NCBI GenBank assembly: GCA_945910395.1
Contig: CAMDYX010000026.1
Span: 1-32,053, forward strand
Direction of reading: 5' to 3'
DNA: 32,053 nt
From: an uncultured Agathobacter sp.
GTDB lineage: Bacteria; Bacillota; Clostridia; Lachnospirales; Lachnospiraceae
This document shows positions 14,320 through 23,657 of this stretch, piece by piece; the stretch's first letter is position 1; each line of letters opens with the position of its first letter. Both the position numbers and the translations under genes were made by a program. The notes under the pieces were generated by a model. The model searched no databases and was not told where the DNA came from. It worked only from the letters and a program-made list of their open reading frames with translations.

Positions 14320-15081
14320 ATGGATCATATGGAAATCAAATCCGGTGAAAAAAGAATATTCATAGGTGGTGTTTCCGAAAAGGGTGTCAACAAGAAACTA
14401 AATCAGGATGCTTTTCTTATCGGATATGATAAAGACCAAGATGTTGCATATATTATAGTTGCAGATGGTCTGGGTTCATGTAAAAACTCTGCACAAGGCT
14501 CTAAACGAGTAACGGAGATAATAGAGAACTGGATAAAGAGTCAGTTGCCTAAATATGCATATTTATCGAATAATGTCGCTAATATTTTTGCAAAGCGTTT
14601 AATGGAAGAGTGGCAATCTTCATATGATATAGAGGATATTAACACATTTGATACGACGGTTCATGTGGCCATTTATTATAAGGGCAGTATAATGATTGGC
14701 GGGATTGGAGATGGAATGGAGTTGATCAACTGCGATGACCTTTATGCCAAGGATAGGATTGATCATAAAGATCTTTTCTCCAATGTTACAAATTCGATGT
14801 GTTCCATCAATGCGGAGGAACTGCTTAGTTTTGAGATAGTATCTAAGGATTCTTATAATAATATTGTAACCATAATCATTGCAACAGACGGTATAGCGGA
14901 TGATCTGATACCAGAGAAGAAAATGACATTATTACCATATTTCTATGATGTACTAACCCAACAAGGTTCTGATGCTATGCAGTCTGAGCTTAAAGAGTGG
15001 CTTAAAGACTGGGAAACAGAAAGTCATAGTGATGATAAGACAATTTGCTATCTTGTGGTGAAAGGAAAGCTACATGAATAA
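14320..15081 (+). CDS. PP2C-family protein phosphatase
   Basis: A 253-residue metal-dependent Ser/Thr phosphatase. Motifs in order: GVNKKLNQDAF (Asp30), YIIVADGLGS (Asp49-Gly50), GGIGDGMEL (Asp131), IIATDGIADD (Asp190) and SDDKTICY (Asp238-Asp239). All metal-binding aspartates expected of PP2C are present. It presumably removes phosphate placed by the adjacent kinase, perhaps on the vWA protein, the sigma-like factor or the helicase complex. The ATG at 14320 has GAGGAAAG 10 nt upstream; a second ATG at 14329 is possible. It overlaps the kinase start by 8 bp. Confidence 0.92.
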   Translation: MDHMEIKSGEKRIFIGGVSEKGVNKKLNQDAFLIGYDKDQDVAYIIVADGLGSCKNSAQGSKRVTEIIENWIKSQLPKYAYLSNNVANIFAKRLMEEWQSSYDIEDINTFDTTVHVAIYYKGSIMIGGIGDGMELINCDDLYAKDRIDHKDLFSNVTNSMCSINAEELLSFEIVSKDSYNNIVTIIIATDGIADDLIPEKKMTLLPYFYDVLTQQGSDAMQSELKEWLKDWETESHSDDKTICYLVVKGKLHE

Positions 15082-16564
15082 AGAAAAAGATTTAATTGGA
15101 CAAATTATACATGATACGGATGGCAGAGAATATCACGTGACAGCTGTTTTGAGTAAAGGCGGGCAGGGAATTGTATATAGAACTGCAGAAGAGTTCCTGA
15201 TAAAAATCAATACATCGCTGGACAAGGACAAGTATCGTGAAAGATATAAATGGCTTCAAAAAAGAGGAAGCCAGCTTCCTAAGGAAACAAGGATAGCATT
15301 TCCGATTGCTGTATTAGAAGAACCATGGGTTGGATATGTAATGATGGAGGCCAAAGGACACGTATCCTTAAATGATTATGTTGAAAAGCCTGAAGAAATA
15401 GACGATTTATGGGATTGGTATTTTAATGCTACCGGAGGCTTGTCAAAACGGTTACAGATAGGTTACCTGCTGGCTAAGAGTTTGAGATATCTGCATATTA
15501 ACGGATATGCATATGTGGACTTATCGCCAAACAATGTGTTTGTATCTAAAGAAAAGAACAGCCTGGCCATTATAGATTCGGACAATATTACATCCGGAGC
15601 ATATCGTCCGTTGATTGATGGAACAAATTATTATATGGCTCCGGAAATAGCAAATAAAACAGCGGTTGCTAGTACAGTGACCGATACCTACTCATATGCT
15701 GTATTGTTATTCAAAATGTTGACGACATGCCATCCCTTTATTGGAGATGAAGCAGAGGACGCAAATCCCGAAATTGTCCAGGAAAGCGTTGACAAAGGAA
15801 AACTTGACTACATTGGGGATCCCGTATCTTCGAGTAATAAGAATTCCAATTTTGAAAACACGAAAATATTTTTAACCGATGAGTTGGCTGAACTATTTAG
15901 AAGAACATTCGTAGAAGGAAAAAAGGAAAGCTCTAGAAGGCCAACGCTTATGGAGTTTATGAAAGCATGTATGCATGCCAGAAACAGGGTCATTCAGTGC
16001 GACCACAATGGCTGTGATGCTGAGTACTACTATACTGGCTATAAGTGTATTTGCCCGTTGTGTGATTCCCATATAAAAAAAGTTTACTTACTTCAGAGTA
16101 GAAATATGGTTAAGACACGTGGGAAAATATTGATTCCTGTCGATGGATCTCAGGATATGAAGCCATTGGATGTTTACGCAGATGATATTGGCTTTATGGC
16201 AGTAACAAAGCAGTTGAAATACATTAACAGAAGCTTCTTTGACGAGAATATACCTTTAGAGTCAGATGTATCTTTCCTGGCAGTAGGAAGAACAAAAGAG
16301 GGAAAGCTTGCAGCATATAATCTGTCGAAAAATGTAATAACCATTAACAATTCAAAGATGTCAAAAGCAAGGCCTGTAGATCCTTATAAAAAGGGAGTTA
16401 CAAAACCAGTTGTAGTTGATGATGACCCCGGAGCACATTTTTTGTTTCTTGAAAAAAATATTGATGTAACAACGGAATGTGAATTCATTGATACAAAACA
16501 GATTGAGAAATTTTACGGTTCAGCCGAAATCAGTAAGTTTATTACGATCAAACAGGAGGGGTAG
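15074..16564 (+). CDS. Ser/Thr protein kinase with zinc ribbon (TerY-P kinase)
   Basis: A 496-residue protein. The kinase domain (about 18-300) shows a glycine loop LSKGGQGIVYR (26-36), Lys44 in FLIKIN, the catalytic loop VDLSPNNV (Asp149, Asn154; the usual HRD is YVD) and IIDSDN in place of DFG (Asp168). A zinc ribbon follows, with Cys309, Cys314, Cys327 and Cys330. The rest (about 340-496) is a strand-rich domain I do not recognise. A kinase with a zinc ribbon after vWA and PP2C genes is the TerY-P arrangement. No membrane segment is present, so it senses something inside the cell. Confidence 0.92.
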   Translation: MNKEKDLIGQIIHDTDGREYHVTAVLSKGGQGIVYRTAEEFLIKINTSLDKDKYRERYKWLQKRGSQLPKETRIAFPIAVLEEPWVGYVMMEAKGHVSLNDYVEKPEEIDDLWDWYFNATGGLSKRLQIGYLLAKSLRYLHINGYAYVDLSPNNVFVSKEKNSLAIIDSDNITSGAYRPLIDGTNYYMAPEIANKTAVASTVTDTYSYAVLLFKMLTTCHPFIGDEAEDANPEIVQESVDKGKLDYIGDPVSSSNKNSNFENTKIFLTDELAELFRRTFVEGKKESSRRPTLMEFMKACMHARNRVIQCDHNGCDAEYYYTGYKCICPLCDSHIKKVYLLQSRNMVKTRGKILIPVDGSQDMKPLDVYADDIGFMAVTKQLKYINRSFFDENIPLESDVSFLAVGRTKEGKLAAYNLSKNVITINNSKMSKARPVDPYKKGVTKPVVVDDDPGAHFLFLEKNIDVTTECEFIDTKQIEKFYGSAEISKFITIKQEG

Positions 16565-16567
16565 TTC

Positions 16568-19500
16568 TTGAACAGCAAAAAAATAAAATTTGCAAATGAA
16601 TATTGCTTTATTGCCATACTGGATGATGCTGATCAGCTGGTTCAAAATGGAGTAGTGGATTATCAGATTCTTCAGAATGATCTGCTTATACGAACTATGA
16701 ACAATGAGTTCGCAAGAGTATCAATTAATTCTGAAGAGGATGCATCTATTTCCGAATTACGTTCGTCGTATGGAAGATCCTTGCTTAGAGCAGATAAAGT
16801 GGATGGAAATTATATTTCTTTTACACTTATGAAGTTTTCTGATTCAGTACATTATGATCAAGACAACCCGCTTAGAATTGTTGTAGATCAGGCGATCTCA
16901 GCAGACTTAAGAAAATATAATATTGAACCAGAAAAAGCTGTTGACGAAGTGAGAAGACAGTTGCTCGTTAATGAGGTTGGACTTTATTGTTTTGGCTATT
17001 CCAGAGGTGATATTTCCGGAGACTTGGAGCTAATAGGAGATAGATTCTCTTTTACAATTTCTGAGACACCTCAGCATTATCTCCATATTACACAAATGCT
17101 GAGCAGGTCGAACAGAAATAGAATAGATGCCCCGATTGTTCTTATTGAAGGAACAGTGGAAATTGTTAATGAGCTGACTGATAGAGCAATTCTTACGTCT
17201 CGTGCAAACGAGCAGTACTCCAAAATGGTGAGTTCCGACACGGAGTTTATTCAATTATGGAATATCTATAATGAACTTGAGATGGAAAGCATTAAGCAGG
17301 AAGCAACAGAGATGGGCTTTCTGAAGTATAAAAGTTTTCATTACTCAAATGGAATGGTGATTTTTAACCTGAGTGGGGGGTATACAAGAAGAGAGTTCTG
17401 CGTTGACAACATGTATTATGTTGCAATTGCAAGTATTGATATAGCAAATCCGATGGATTACAACTACAGGTCAGCCACCATAGTTGGAAGTGAGATTGAT
17501 TATAGTTGTATCAACACCACTGAATTTCGGATTAAAGAGGATATGGATACCACAAGATCGATACCGGCGCATGGATATTTGCTTCCAAGTGTATCAGGAT
17601 CGGCTGTGCAGAAAAAAAGAAGAGAACAGGCTCAGAAAAATATTATTTCAAATAAATGCGTACTTCCGGGATTGAAGAATATTATCCAGGGTGGAGCTCA
17701 GGTAGGTGTTAGTGGAAGAAGGTTTCAACCAATATCTGCTAATCTGGAAAAGAACATATTTGAAAGCGGAGACACTCATTTTACTGAGAAACAGAAGCAG
17801 GCATTAGATGTGGCAATAAATACTCCAGATATTGCCATTATTCAGGGACCTCCTGGAACCGGTAAAACTACTGTAATAAAAGCAATTGTTAAACGCATTG
17901 ATGAGATTTGGAATAGCAGGGCAAAGATTCTGATCACATCAACACAGCATGATGCTGTTGATAATGCTGTTGAAGAAATTGATTATGGCGGTGTTCCTGT
18001 TAATAGAGTCTCCGTCAGAAGAGGCAAGGAGAGTGAGAATCTTATTATCTATGATTGGATAGATAAAATGATTTTTTCCTGTGAAGAGTGGCTGAATGCA
18101 AATGACGGAAACGAACGGAGTAAAGTCAGGGAACTGTTTGAAAAGCTACTTAAGGTAGAAAATTCTTCAGACTTTTCGGAACAGTTTACTGCATTAGATG
18201 ATTGCAAGGATATCATCAAAACATTAGGACTGAGTCCGGAAGCAAATAGTAAATATGCAATGGTGCTGGCTGAACTTGATGCAAAGAGAAAGACCGGTCA
18301 GGAACTAACGGATTCAAACCAGTTGTCAGCGTTGCTTAGAGGGCAAAGACTAAGCAAGGAAGCATACCTTGATGATGGAATTGCTCAGCTTAAACAACTA
18401 GAACAATATCTTAAATATGACAGCGACCTGGAGTTTGAGATTCCGGATTATTGGAAAAAGCTTCGAAGAATAAGCGAAGAGTGTCCTGAATTGGAAGGGT
18501 ATTTAACACAGCTTGCAAAGGACTGTGAAACTCTAGAAAGCTTATCGCCGGAAACAGTTTCTGTAAATGACGAGCTCTTACAGAAAGATATTACGGATTT
18601 GATTAAGGCTATAAGGCTTGAAGTAGTATCTCGTGGAAATGATAAGAAAACAATTGTAGCTAACCTTATATGGGAGTTTAAGCAGGAGCTTACAAACAGT
18701 AATAACGTTGATGCAATTATAAAAGCATATTCCAAGATCAATGCAGCGACCTGTCAGCAGGCGGCCAATCCACATTTGAGTGCCTCAATGAGCGGCTTTG
18801 ATGAAGAGTATGATTATGTAATTGTAGATGAAGCAGCCAGATCGAATCCTTTGGACCTGCTTATTCCAATGTCCATGGGTAAGAAGATAATTCTGGTTGG
18901 AGATCATAAGCAGTTGCCGCACATGGTAGAACGGGACATTGTCCAGGCAGTAGCGGCAAAAACAGAGTCCAAGAATATTGAGCAAGTGCTTGAGGAATCG
19001 TTGTTTATGCGATTGAACTCGGCAGTAGCTACAGAAGATAAGAAGCTTGGAATCAAACGTACGGCCATGTTGACAGAACAATACAGAATGCATCCGGATA
19101 TCTGTGATCTTGTTAATGTTTTTTATGATGGAAATCTACAGACACTTTGTAAGAGAGAAGATAAAGAGCATCGATTAGGGATGTATGGCGATAAGGCCTT
19201 AGCATGGATTGATATGCCTATATCAGATCAGTGTCCTGCAGAAGTCAGAAACCAAAGTGTAAGCAGACCGTGTGAAGTTGAACGTATTCAAAAAGAACTT
19301 GCAATGGTTCTGGCAAAGAATAGTGACTATAAGATAGGAATTATAACATTTTATAGTGCACAGGCCAAACTGCTGAATGATATGGTACAGGACAGATTTC
19401 CTGGCGATGTCCATCGAATCAGAGTAGGAACTGTTGATGCTTTTCAGGGAAAAGAGTTCGATGTGGTTTTTCTTTCGGTAGTACGAGCAAATCGAGAGGA

Positions 19501-19672
19501 AGATATGCGGAAGAGGGTTGGATTCCTTAATAATGATAATCGTCTTTGCGTTGCTTTCAGTCGAGCAAAAAGACTTTTGATCGCAGTTGGTGATGCTTCT
19601 ACAGTCGCTTTTGATGGAGAAAAGGAATATGTCAGAGCTCTTCATCAAATGTATTTGAAATGCGGGAATTAA
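16568..19672 (+). CDS. Large SF1 (Upf1/Dna2-like) helicase
   Basis: A 1034-residue protein with a TTG start at 16568, supported by AGGAGGGG 6 nt upstream and only 3 bp after the kinase stop. An N-terminal region of about 400 residues is strand-rich and unassigned. The helicase core has motif I GPPGTGKTT (427-435), motif Ia TSTQHDAVDNA, motif II IVDEAARSNP (Asp754, Glu755), motif III LVGDHKQLPHMV, motif IV QYRMHP (838-843), motif V VDAFQGKE (956-963) and motif VI CVAFSRAKR. A helical insertion of about 240 residues lies between Ia and II. It should unwind or translocate on DNA or RNA. Confidence 0.93.
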   Translation: MNSKKIKFANEYCFIAILDDADQLVQNGVVDYQILQNDLLIRTMNNEFARVSINSEEDASISELRSSYGRSLLRADKVDGNYISFTLMKFSDSVHYDQDNPLRIVVDQAISADLRKYNIEPEKAVDEVRRQLLVNEVGLYCFGYSRGDISGDLELIGDRFSFTISETPQHYLHITQMLSRSNRNRIDAPIVLIEGTVEIVNELTDRAILTSRANEQYSKMVSSDTEFIQLWNIYNELEMESIKQEATEMGFLKYKSFHYSNGMVIFNLSGGYTRREFCVDNMYYVAIASIDIANPMDYNYRSATIVGSEIDYSCINTTEFRIKEDMDTTRSIPAHGYLLPSVSGSAVQKKRREQAQKNIISNKCVLPGLKNIIQGGAQVGVSGRRFQPISANLEKNIFESGDTHFTEKQKQALDVAINTPDIAIIQGPPGTGKTTVIKAIVKRIDEIWNSRAKILITSTQHDAVDNAVEEIDYGGVPVNRVSVRRGKESENLIIYDWIDKMIFSCEEWLNANDGNERSKVRELFEKLLKVENSSDFSEQFTALDDCKDIIKTLGLSPEANSKYAMVLAELDAKRKTGQELTDSNQLSALLRGQRLSKEAYLDDGIAQLKQLEQYLKYDSDLEFEIPDYWKKLRRISEECPELEGYLTQLAKDCETLESLSPETVSVNDELLQKDITDLIKAIRLEVVSRGNDKKTIVANLIWEFKQELTNSNNVDAIIKAYSKINAATCQQAANPHLSASMSGFDEEYDYVIVDEAARSNPLDLLIPMSMGKKIILVGDHKQLPHMVERDIVQAVAAKTESKNIEQVLEESLFMRLNSAVATEDKKLGIKRTAMLTEQYRMHPDICDLVNVFYDGNLQTLCKREDKEHRLGMYGDKALAWIDMPISDQCPAEVRNQSVSRPCEVERIQKELAMVLAKNSDYKIGIITFYSAQAKLLNDMVQDRFPGDVHRIRVGTVDAFQGKEFDVVFLSVVRANREEDMRKRVGFLNNDNRLCVAFSRAKRLLIAVGDASTVAFDGEKEYVRALHQMYLKCGN

Positions 19673-19687
19673 GGAGGACGGTAATAA

Positions 19688-21316
19688 ATGGTCAAAACAT
19701 ATGATTTTGGCACAAACACAAAAACGGTGAGTGCTAATGAAAGAAAACCGATTGCCTGGCCGATTGCTGTCTGGTCTTGTTATATTCCGGAAAGCGAAGT
19801 ACAGGACATTAATATTCTGGAACATTTGATTTTGCAGCTTATTGATAAAGGATATTCCACACCAAAGGATATTCTCTGCATCCAGGTTGGCTTTAACAAA
19901 GACCTTGTTGATGCTGCAATTGAAGCCTGTGATGATAAGGGGTATTTTGATAAGCGATTTAAGGAATTAAAACTATCTTCGGATGGAAAAAGTATTCTTG
20001 GGAAATATGATAATCCGTATACTTCAGACTTAGAAGCCTCCAAGAACGCAAGAAAAATATATATGTTTCAGGATTTGGTTACCAAAAACGTAATTCCCGT
20101 ATTTGATATCAGTCGTTTGCCGGATTTCTACTATGACGATGAAGCGATACAAGTGTCATATGATGGTATTGATGGGAAAAAGCCAAAGAGCGCATCTATA
20201 AGAATGGCATTGAGATACTGGGCAAGACTTTGCAGTAATAGAAACAGAGGATTGCTGACAGGCGATAATAGCATTGATATATCAGAGCCTCCTGCAGAGG
20301 ATAATATAAACGATGAAGCTCTCTTTTTTGAAGATGAGGTTGAGTGGGAAAGCATTCAGGATGATGGAAGCGTTAAAGTAAAAACGTTGGCTGATAAGGA
20401 AGAAGCGGATCAACGTGAAAAGACAGAAAACCTGATTTCCAACATAACAATTTTGGATGATTCACCGGAAATATATTATGCCAGGGGTTATATTGCGATA
20501 AACAGAAATGCTCCAGAGGAGGTGTTAATTTTATCGCCGTTTGGAGAACGGCTCGATGACTGGTATAGAACTCTTGTAAACAGACTAAGAGTAAGTGATC
20601 AGGATTTTGAAGATGAAATACAGTTCTTCCTTGAGGAAAAGAAAGAAGAATTAAAGAATACGATTGCTTTTGGAAATGATTTGGATATAGCGTTATTTAA
20701 CGAATTTCCATTTATATGTAATGACAATGGGTACAAAGCAGTAAAGAAAACGATTACTCGTCTGACGATATGTAAAAACAGAATTGTCGCTGGTGAAGAT
20801 GAAAGTATCAATTTTGCTCAGGCTATTCGGACGGCTTATGAGGCAAGTATACGCTTGGTTGTAAAAAAGAATGCGTATCTGTTAGAACTGAATGAAATTG
20901 ACTACGAAGAATACAAGCAGGATCTGAATATGCTGGTAAACTCTTACAGCTTTTTAAACCGTGATATTTATCGTGAGTACTGCGGACACCGAATATATAC
21001 CAATATGACGGAAGCTACGGGAGATAAAGGATACGCAACTGCATATATGGCATTGCTACTACTGGACGCGTGGAAAGATAAAAATGGTAAGTCAATGGAT
21101 TTGTTAAGAAATATTCCATCAATACCAATCAGGTTTAAGGAATTAACTTCTTCGTTACGAACGGAAAACCAAAAAAATGGAGCTGGCACAATAGCTTCCC
21201 ATGGTGGTGATGAGATTGCCGACTTAAAAGTTTCTGTCAAACAAGCTACTACACAATATGAGGAATTTGAGAACTTGTTTAGGGCAATATATAACCGATT
21301 TATGGAGGATATATAA
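19688..21316 (+). CDS. Unrecognised 542-aa protein, possible winged helix at N-terminus
   Basis: I do not recognise this family. Residues about 42-88 (LEHLILQLIDKGYSTPKDIL, then FNKDLVDAAIEACDDKGYFD) look like a winged helix as found in DNA-binding adaptor proteins. A very acidic low-complexity stretch follows at about 195-245, then a mixed domain with GYIAINRNAPEEVLILSPFG. The C-terminal part (about 375-500) is helical with regular hydrophobic spacing. No enzymatic motif is visible. AAGGAGGACGG precedes the ATG. It sits between helicase and ATPase, and the next gene starts directly after its stop, so it is probably a stoichiometric partner linking the two. Confidence 0.82.
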   Translation: MVKTYDFGTNTKTVSANERKPIAWPIAVWSCYIPESEVQDINILEHLILQLIDKGYSTPKDILCIQVGFNKDLVDAAIEACDDKGYFDKRFKELKLSSDGKSILGKYDNPYTSDLEASKNARKIYMFQDLVTKNVIPVFDISRLPDFYYDDEAIQVSYDGIDGKKPKSASIRMALRYWARLCSNRNRGLLTGDNSIDISEPPAEDNINDEALFFEDEVEWESIQDDGSVKVKTLADKEEADQREKTENLISNITILDDSPEIYYARGYIAINRNAPEEVLILSPFGERLDDWYRTLVNRLRVSDQDFEDEIQFFLEEKKEELKNTIAFGNDLDIALFNEFPFICNDNGYKAVKKTITRLTICKNRIVAGEDESINFAQAIRTAYEASIRLVVKKNAYLLELNEIDYEEYKQDLNMLVNSYSFLNRDIYREYCGHRIYTNMTEATGDKGYATAYMALLLLDAWKDKNGKSMDLLRNIPSIPIRFKELTSSLRTENQKNGAGTIASHGGDEIADLKVSVKQATTQYEEFENLFRAIYNRFMEDI

Positions 21317-23653
21317 GTGAGTAGAAAAAGTAATAAACCACCTTACAATGGTAAGAACGATAGCCAGAAATCCAAGAATGAAAGAGTAAATGAGCTGATG
21401 AAGGAGCAGAAAGATAAAATTGACGCTGCTCTTATTACGGATGAGCGCGTAGCGGCTAAAATAGCAGAGCTTGAAGAAAAGAAAAGTGCGCTGGACCAGG
21501 AGTATGAAGATAAGAAAAAAGAGCTTGAGGATTCTATTGCTGAACAGCAATTAGCTTTAGATCTCCGGTCTGAAAATCTGGACAAGCAAAAAGAGGCGCA
21601 GGATAAAAAGGAAAAGGAGCTGGCTGATACGGAAGAAAAGACGAGAAAACTTTGTGAGTCAGCTGTGCAGGAAGAAGTTCAGAAGATACGTGATAATGAA
21701 CGGTCGATAAGAGAGAAGGAGAAAGAGGCTGTATATTCAGAATGGGAAACTGATAAGGCAAAGCAGAAAAAAGAATTAGAAGAATATATTGCCGCTCAGA
21801 GAAAAGAAATAGATTCTGAACTGGAAAGGGCACATAAGGACCGATCAGACGCTGAGACGCAGAAGTTAGAAAAAATACATTCTGCAGATAAGGAGATTGA
21901 AGATAAAAGGGCTGAATTAACGGATGAATATGTAAAAAAGGTAGATGATTTATCCGCCAAGAAAAAGGAATATGAACATAAACTTCTTGAATTAGAAGAA
22001 GACAAGGCAGACCTTGCTGAAGATAAAGAATACGTTGCCAAATTAAAGGAAAAGTACAGCAAGTATTCTGAAGAAGAGGTTTTACGCCTTGAAAGCGAGA
22101 TTGAGCATTATAAAACTCAGATAGGTTTTTATAATAAGCGTATAGGGGAACTTGATGAGAAAACTGCGCGAATGGAAAGCTTGTTACTTGATAATGAAGG
22201 GCAGTCATTGATGGCGCGCATTAGCGAACTTGAGATGCAGTTGGAGGAAGCGCTTAAGCGGAATGATGAGCTGGTCAATATGCCTTCTGAGGAGGAAATT
22301 GAGCGATTGCGTGCCAATGCAAAGGAACTTGAAGAGCTCAGGATAGAACTTGATGAACAAAAGAGGAAACGTGCTGAGGCAGAGGCTAAAATAAGTGCAT
22401 ATGCTATGAGTGCAAGAGAACTTGAAAATGCCAGAGTTTCTGCAGCTGCACTGGAATCTTTGAATAATCAGTTACAAATGAAACTGAAATATATCAGTGA
22501 ACAGTATAAAACAACTCAGGAAAGTAAGTTTAAGGTACTTCTTGATATAGATAAGGAATTAGAAGAGCAGCCTTTGCGTAGTCCTAAGGGGTATTCTGGA
22601 ACGCTTAAAGAGTTATGTGAGTATGTACGTAATTTCGGAGCATATCATAAGAAGCTATATTATTCTATAGATACGATTAGAGTATTTTTCGCATCATTGG
22701 CAGCTTCCGAAAAAGCATCACGTCTTCTGATCTTACAAGGACTGAGTGGAACGGGAAAATCCAGCTTGCCACGACTGGTGGCAGAATCACTTGGTGCAGA
22801 ATGCAAATTGGTGCCGGTACAGCCTTCGTGGAGAGATAATAGAGAACTACTTGGATATGATAATGATTTTACAAATAGGTTCAAGGAGACAGAATTTACT
22901 AAATATTTGTATGAAGCATCGGCGGCATCTAACAGGCAGAGAGTATTTTTGATTGTTCTGGATGAAATGAATCTGGCGAGAATAGAATATTATTTTGCCG
23001 ATTTCCTGTCTGTATTGGAGAAGCCGGATAAAGAGAACTGGATTGTTCCGTTGGTATCCGGATACTCTGAGCTGGATGAGGATCAGAAACCTAAGTACCT
23101 TAATTATTCGAACGAAGCAGCCAATATCTGTGTTACAAACAATATTTGGTTTGTTGGAACCGCAAATAATGACGATTCCACTTCTCTTATTACAGACAAG
23201 GTCTATGACAGAGCTCAGGTTTTAGACATGGATGAGAGAGAAGATGAGTTTACTGGTAAGAGAGTAGCAAAAGTAGACATGACTCTTGAAGATCTGCTGA
23301 CCTTATTTGAAGAGGCAAAAACTGCTGGCAATATGTTAAAGGAAGTAGACAGGGAAAATATCCGTATGGTTGATGAATATCTCAAAGACATGGAGATTAC
23401 ATTCGGAAACCGTATCATGAATCAGATGGATGATTTCGTTCCTGTATATGTTGCTTGTGGCGGAACCAAGAATGAAGCAATTGATTATTTGTTGACACAT
23501 AAGATTTTAAGGAAACTTGATGAACGTTATGAGCCTTACCTGATAGCCAAGTTAACCGAACTGGAAAAAGGCTTGAATGAAATTTATGGTGATGGCGTAT
23601 TTGAACAGAGCATCAAGAAAATACACAAATTAAAAGAGAGAATCTCAGGGTGA
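21317..23653 (+). CDS. Coiled-coil McrB-like AAA+ ATPase
   Basis: A 778-residue protein from a GTG at 21317 that immediately follows the previous stop; ATGGAGGAT is the RBS. Residues about 20-430 are an almost continuous coiled coil rich in E, K and A. The AAA+ domain follows: Walker A GLSGTGKSS (475-483), Walker B FLIVLDEMNLARIEYYFADF (Asp549, Glu550) and sensor 1 VGTANNDDST, the pattern of the McrB/MoxR-like group. McrB-type motors form hexamers that drive a nuclease partner, usually encoded next. The long coil in front replaces McrB's DNA-binding domain and may act as a spacer or sensor. Confidence 0.9.
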   Translation: MSRKSNKPPYNGKNDSQKSKNERVNELMKEQKDKIDAALITDERVAAKIAELEEKKSALDQEYEDKKKELEDSIAEQQLALDLRSENLDKQKEAQDKKEKELADTEEKTRKLCESAVQEEVQKIRDNERSIREKEKEAVYSEWETDKAKQKKELEEYIAAQRKEIDSELERAHKDRSDAETQKLEKIHSADKEIEDKRAELTDEYVKKVDDLSAKKKEYEHKLLELEEDKADLAEDKEYVAKLKEKYSKYSEEEVLRLESEIEHYKTQIGFYNKRIGELDEKTARMESLLLDNEGQSLMARISELEMQLEEALKRNDELVNMPSEEEIERLRANAKELEELRIELDEQKRKRAEAEAKISAYAMSARELENARVSAAALESLNNQLQMKLKYISEQYKTTQESKFKVLLDIDKELEEQPLRSPKGYSGTLKELCEYVRNFGAYHKKLYYSIDTIRVFFASLAASEKASRLLILQGLSGTGKSSLPRLVAESLGAECKLVPVQPSWRDNRELLGYDNDFTNRFKETEFTKYLYEASAASNRQRVFLIVLDEMNLARIEYYFADFLSVLEKPDKENWIVPLVSGYSELDEDQKPKYLNYSNEAANICVTNNIWFVGTANNDDSTSLITDKVYDRAQVLDMDEREDEFTGKRVAKVDMTLEDLLTLFEEAKTAGNMLKEVDRENIRMVDEYLKDMEITFGNRIMNQMDDFVPVYVACGGTKNEAIDYLLTHKILRKLDERYEPYLIAKLTELEKGLNEIYGDGVFEQSIKKIHKLKERISG

Positions 23654-23657
23654 TAAT

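Noticed and set aside
14320..16564. Partner-switching module of the RsbU/RsbW kind
   Set aside because: The kinase is a eukaryotic-type Ser/Thr kinase, not a histidine-kinase-like anti-sigma factor, and no STAS protein is present; the TerY-P triad explains the set better.
21534..22208. Long minus-strand open frame (224 codons)
   Set aside because: It lies opposite the coiled-coil region of the McrB-like gene, whose repetitive E/K codons keep the reverse frames open. It has no ribosome site or recognisable protein pattern.
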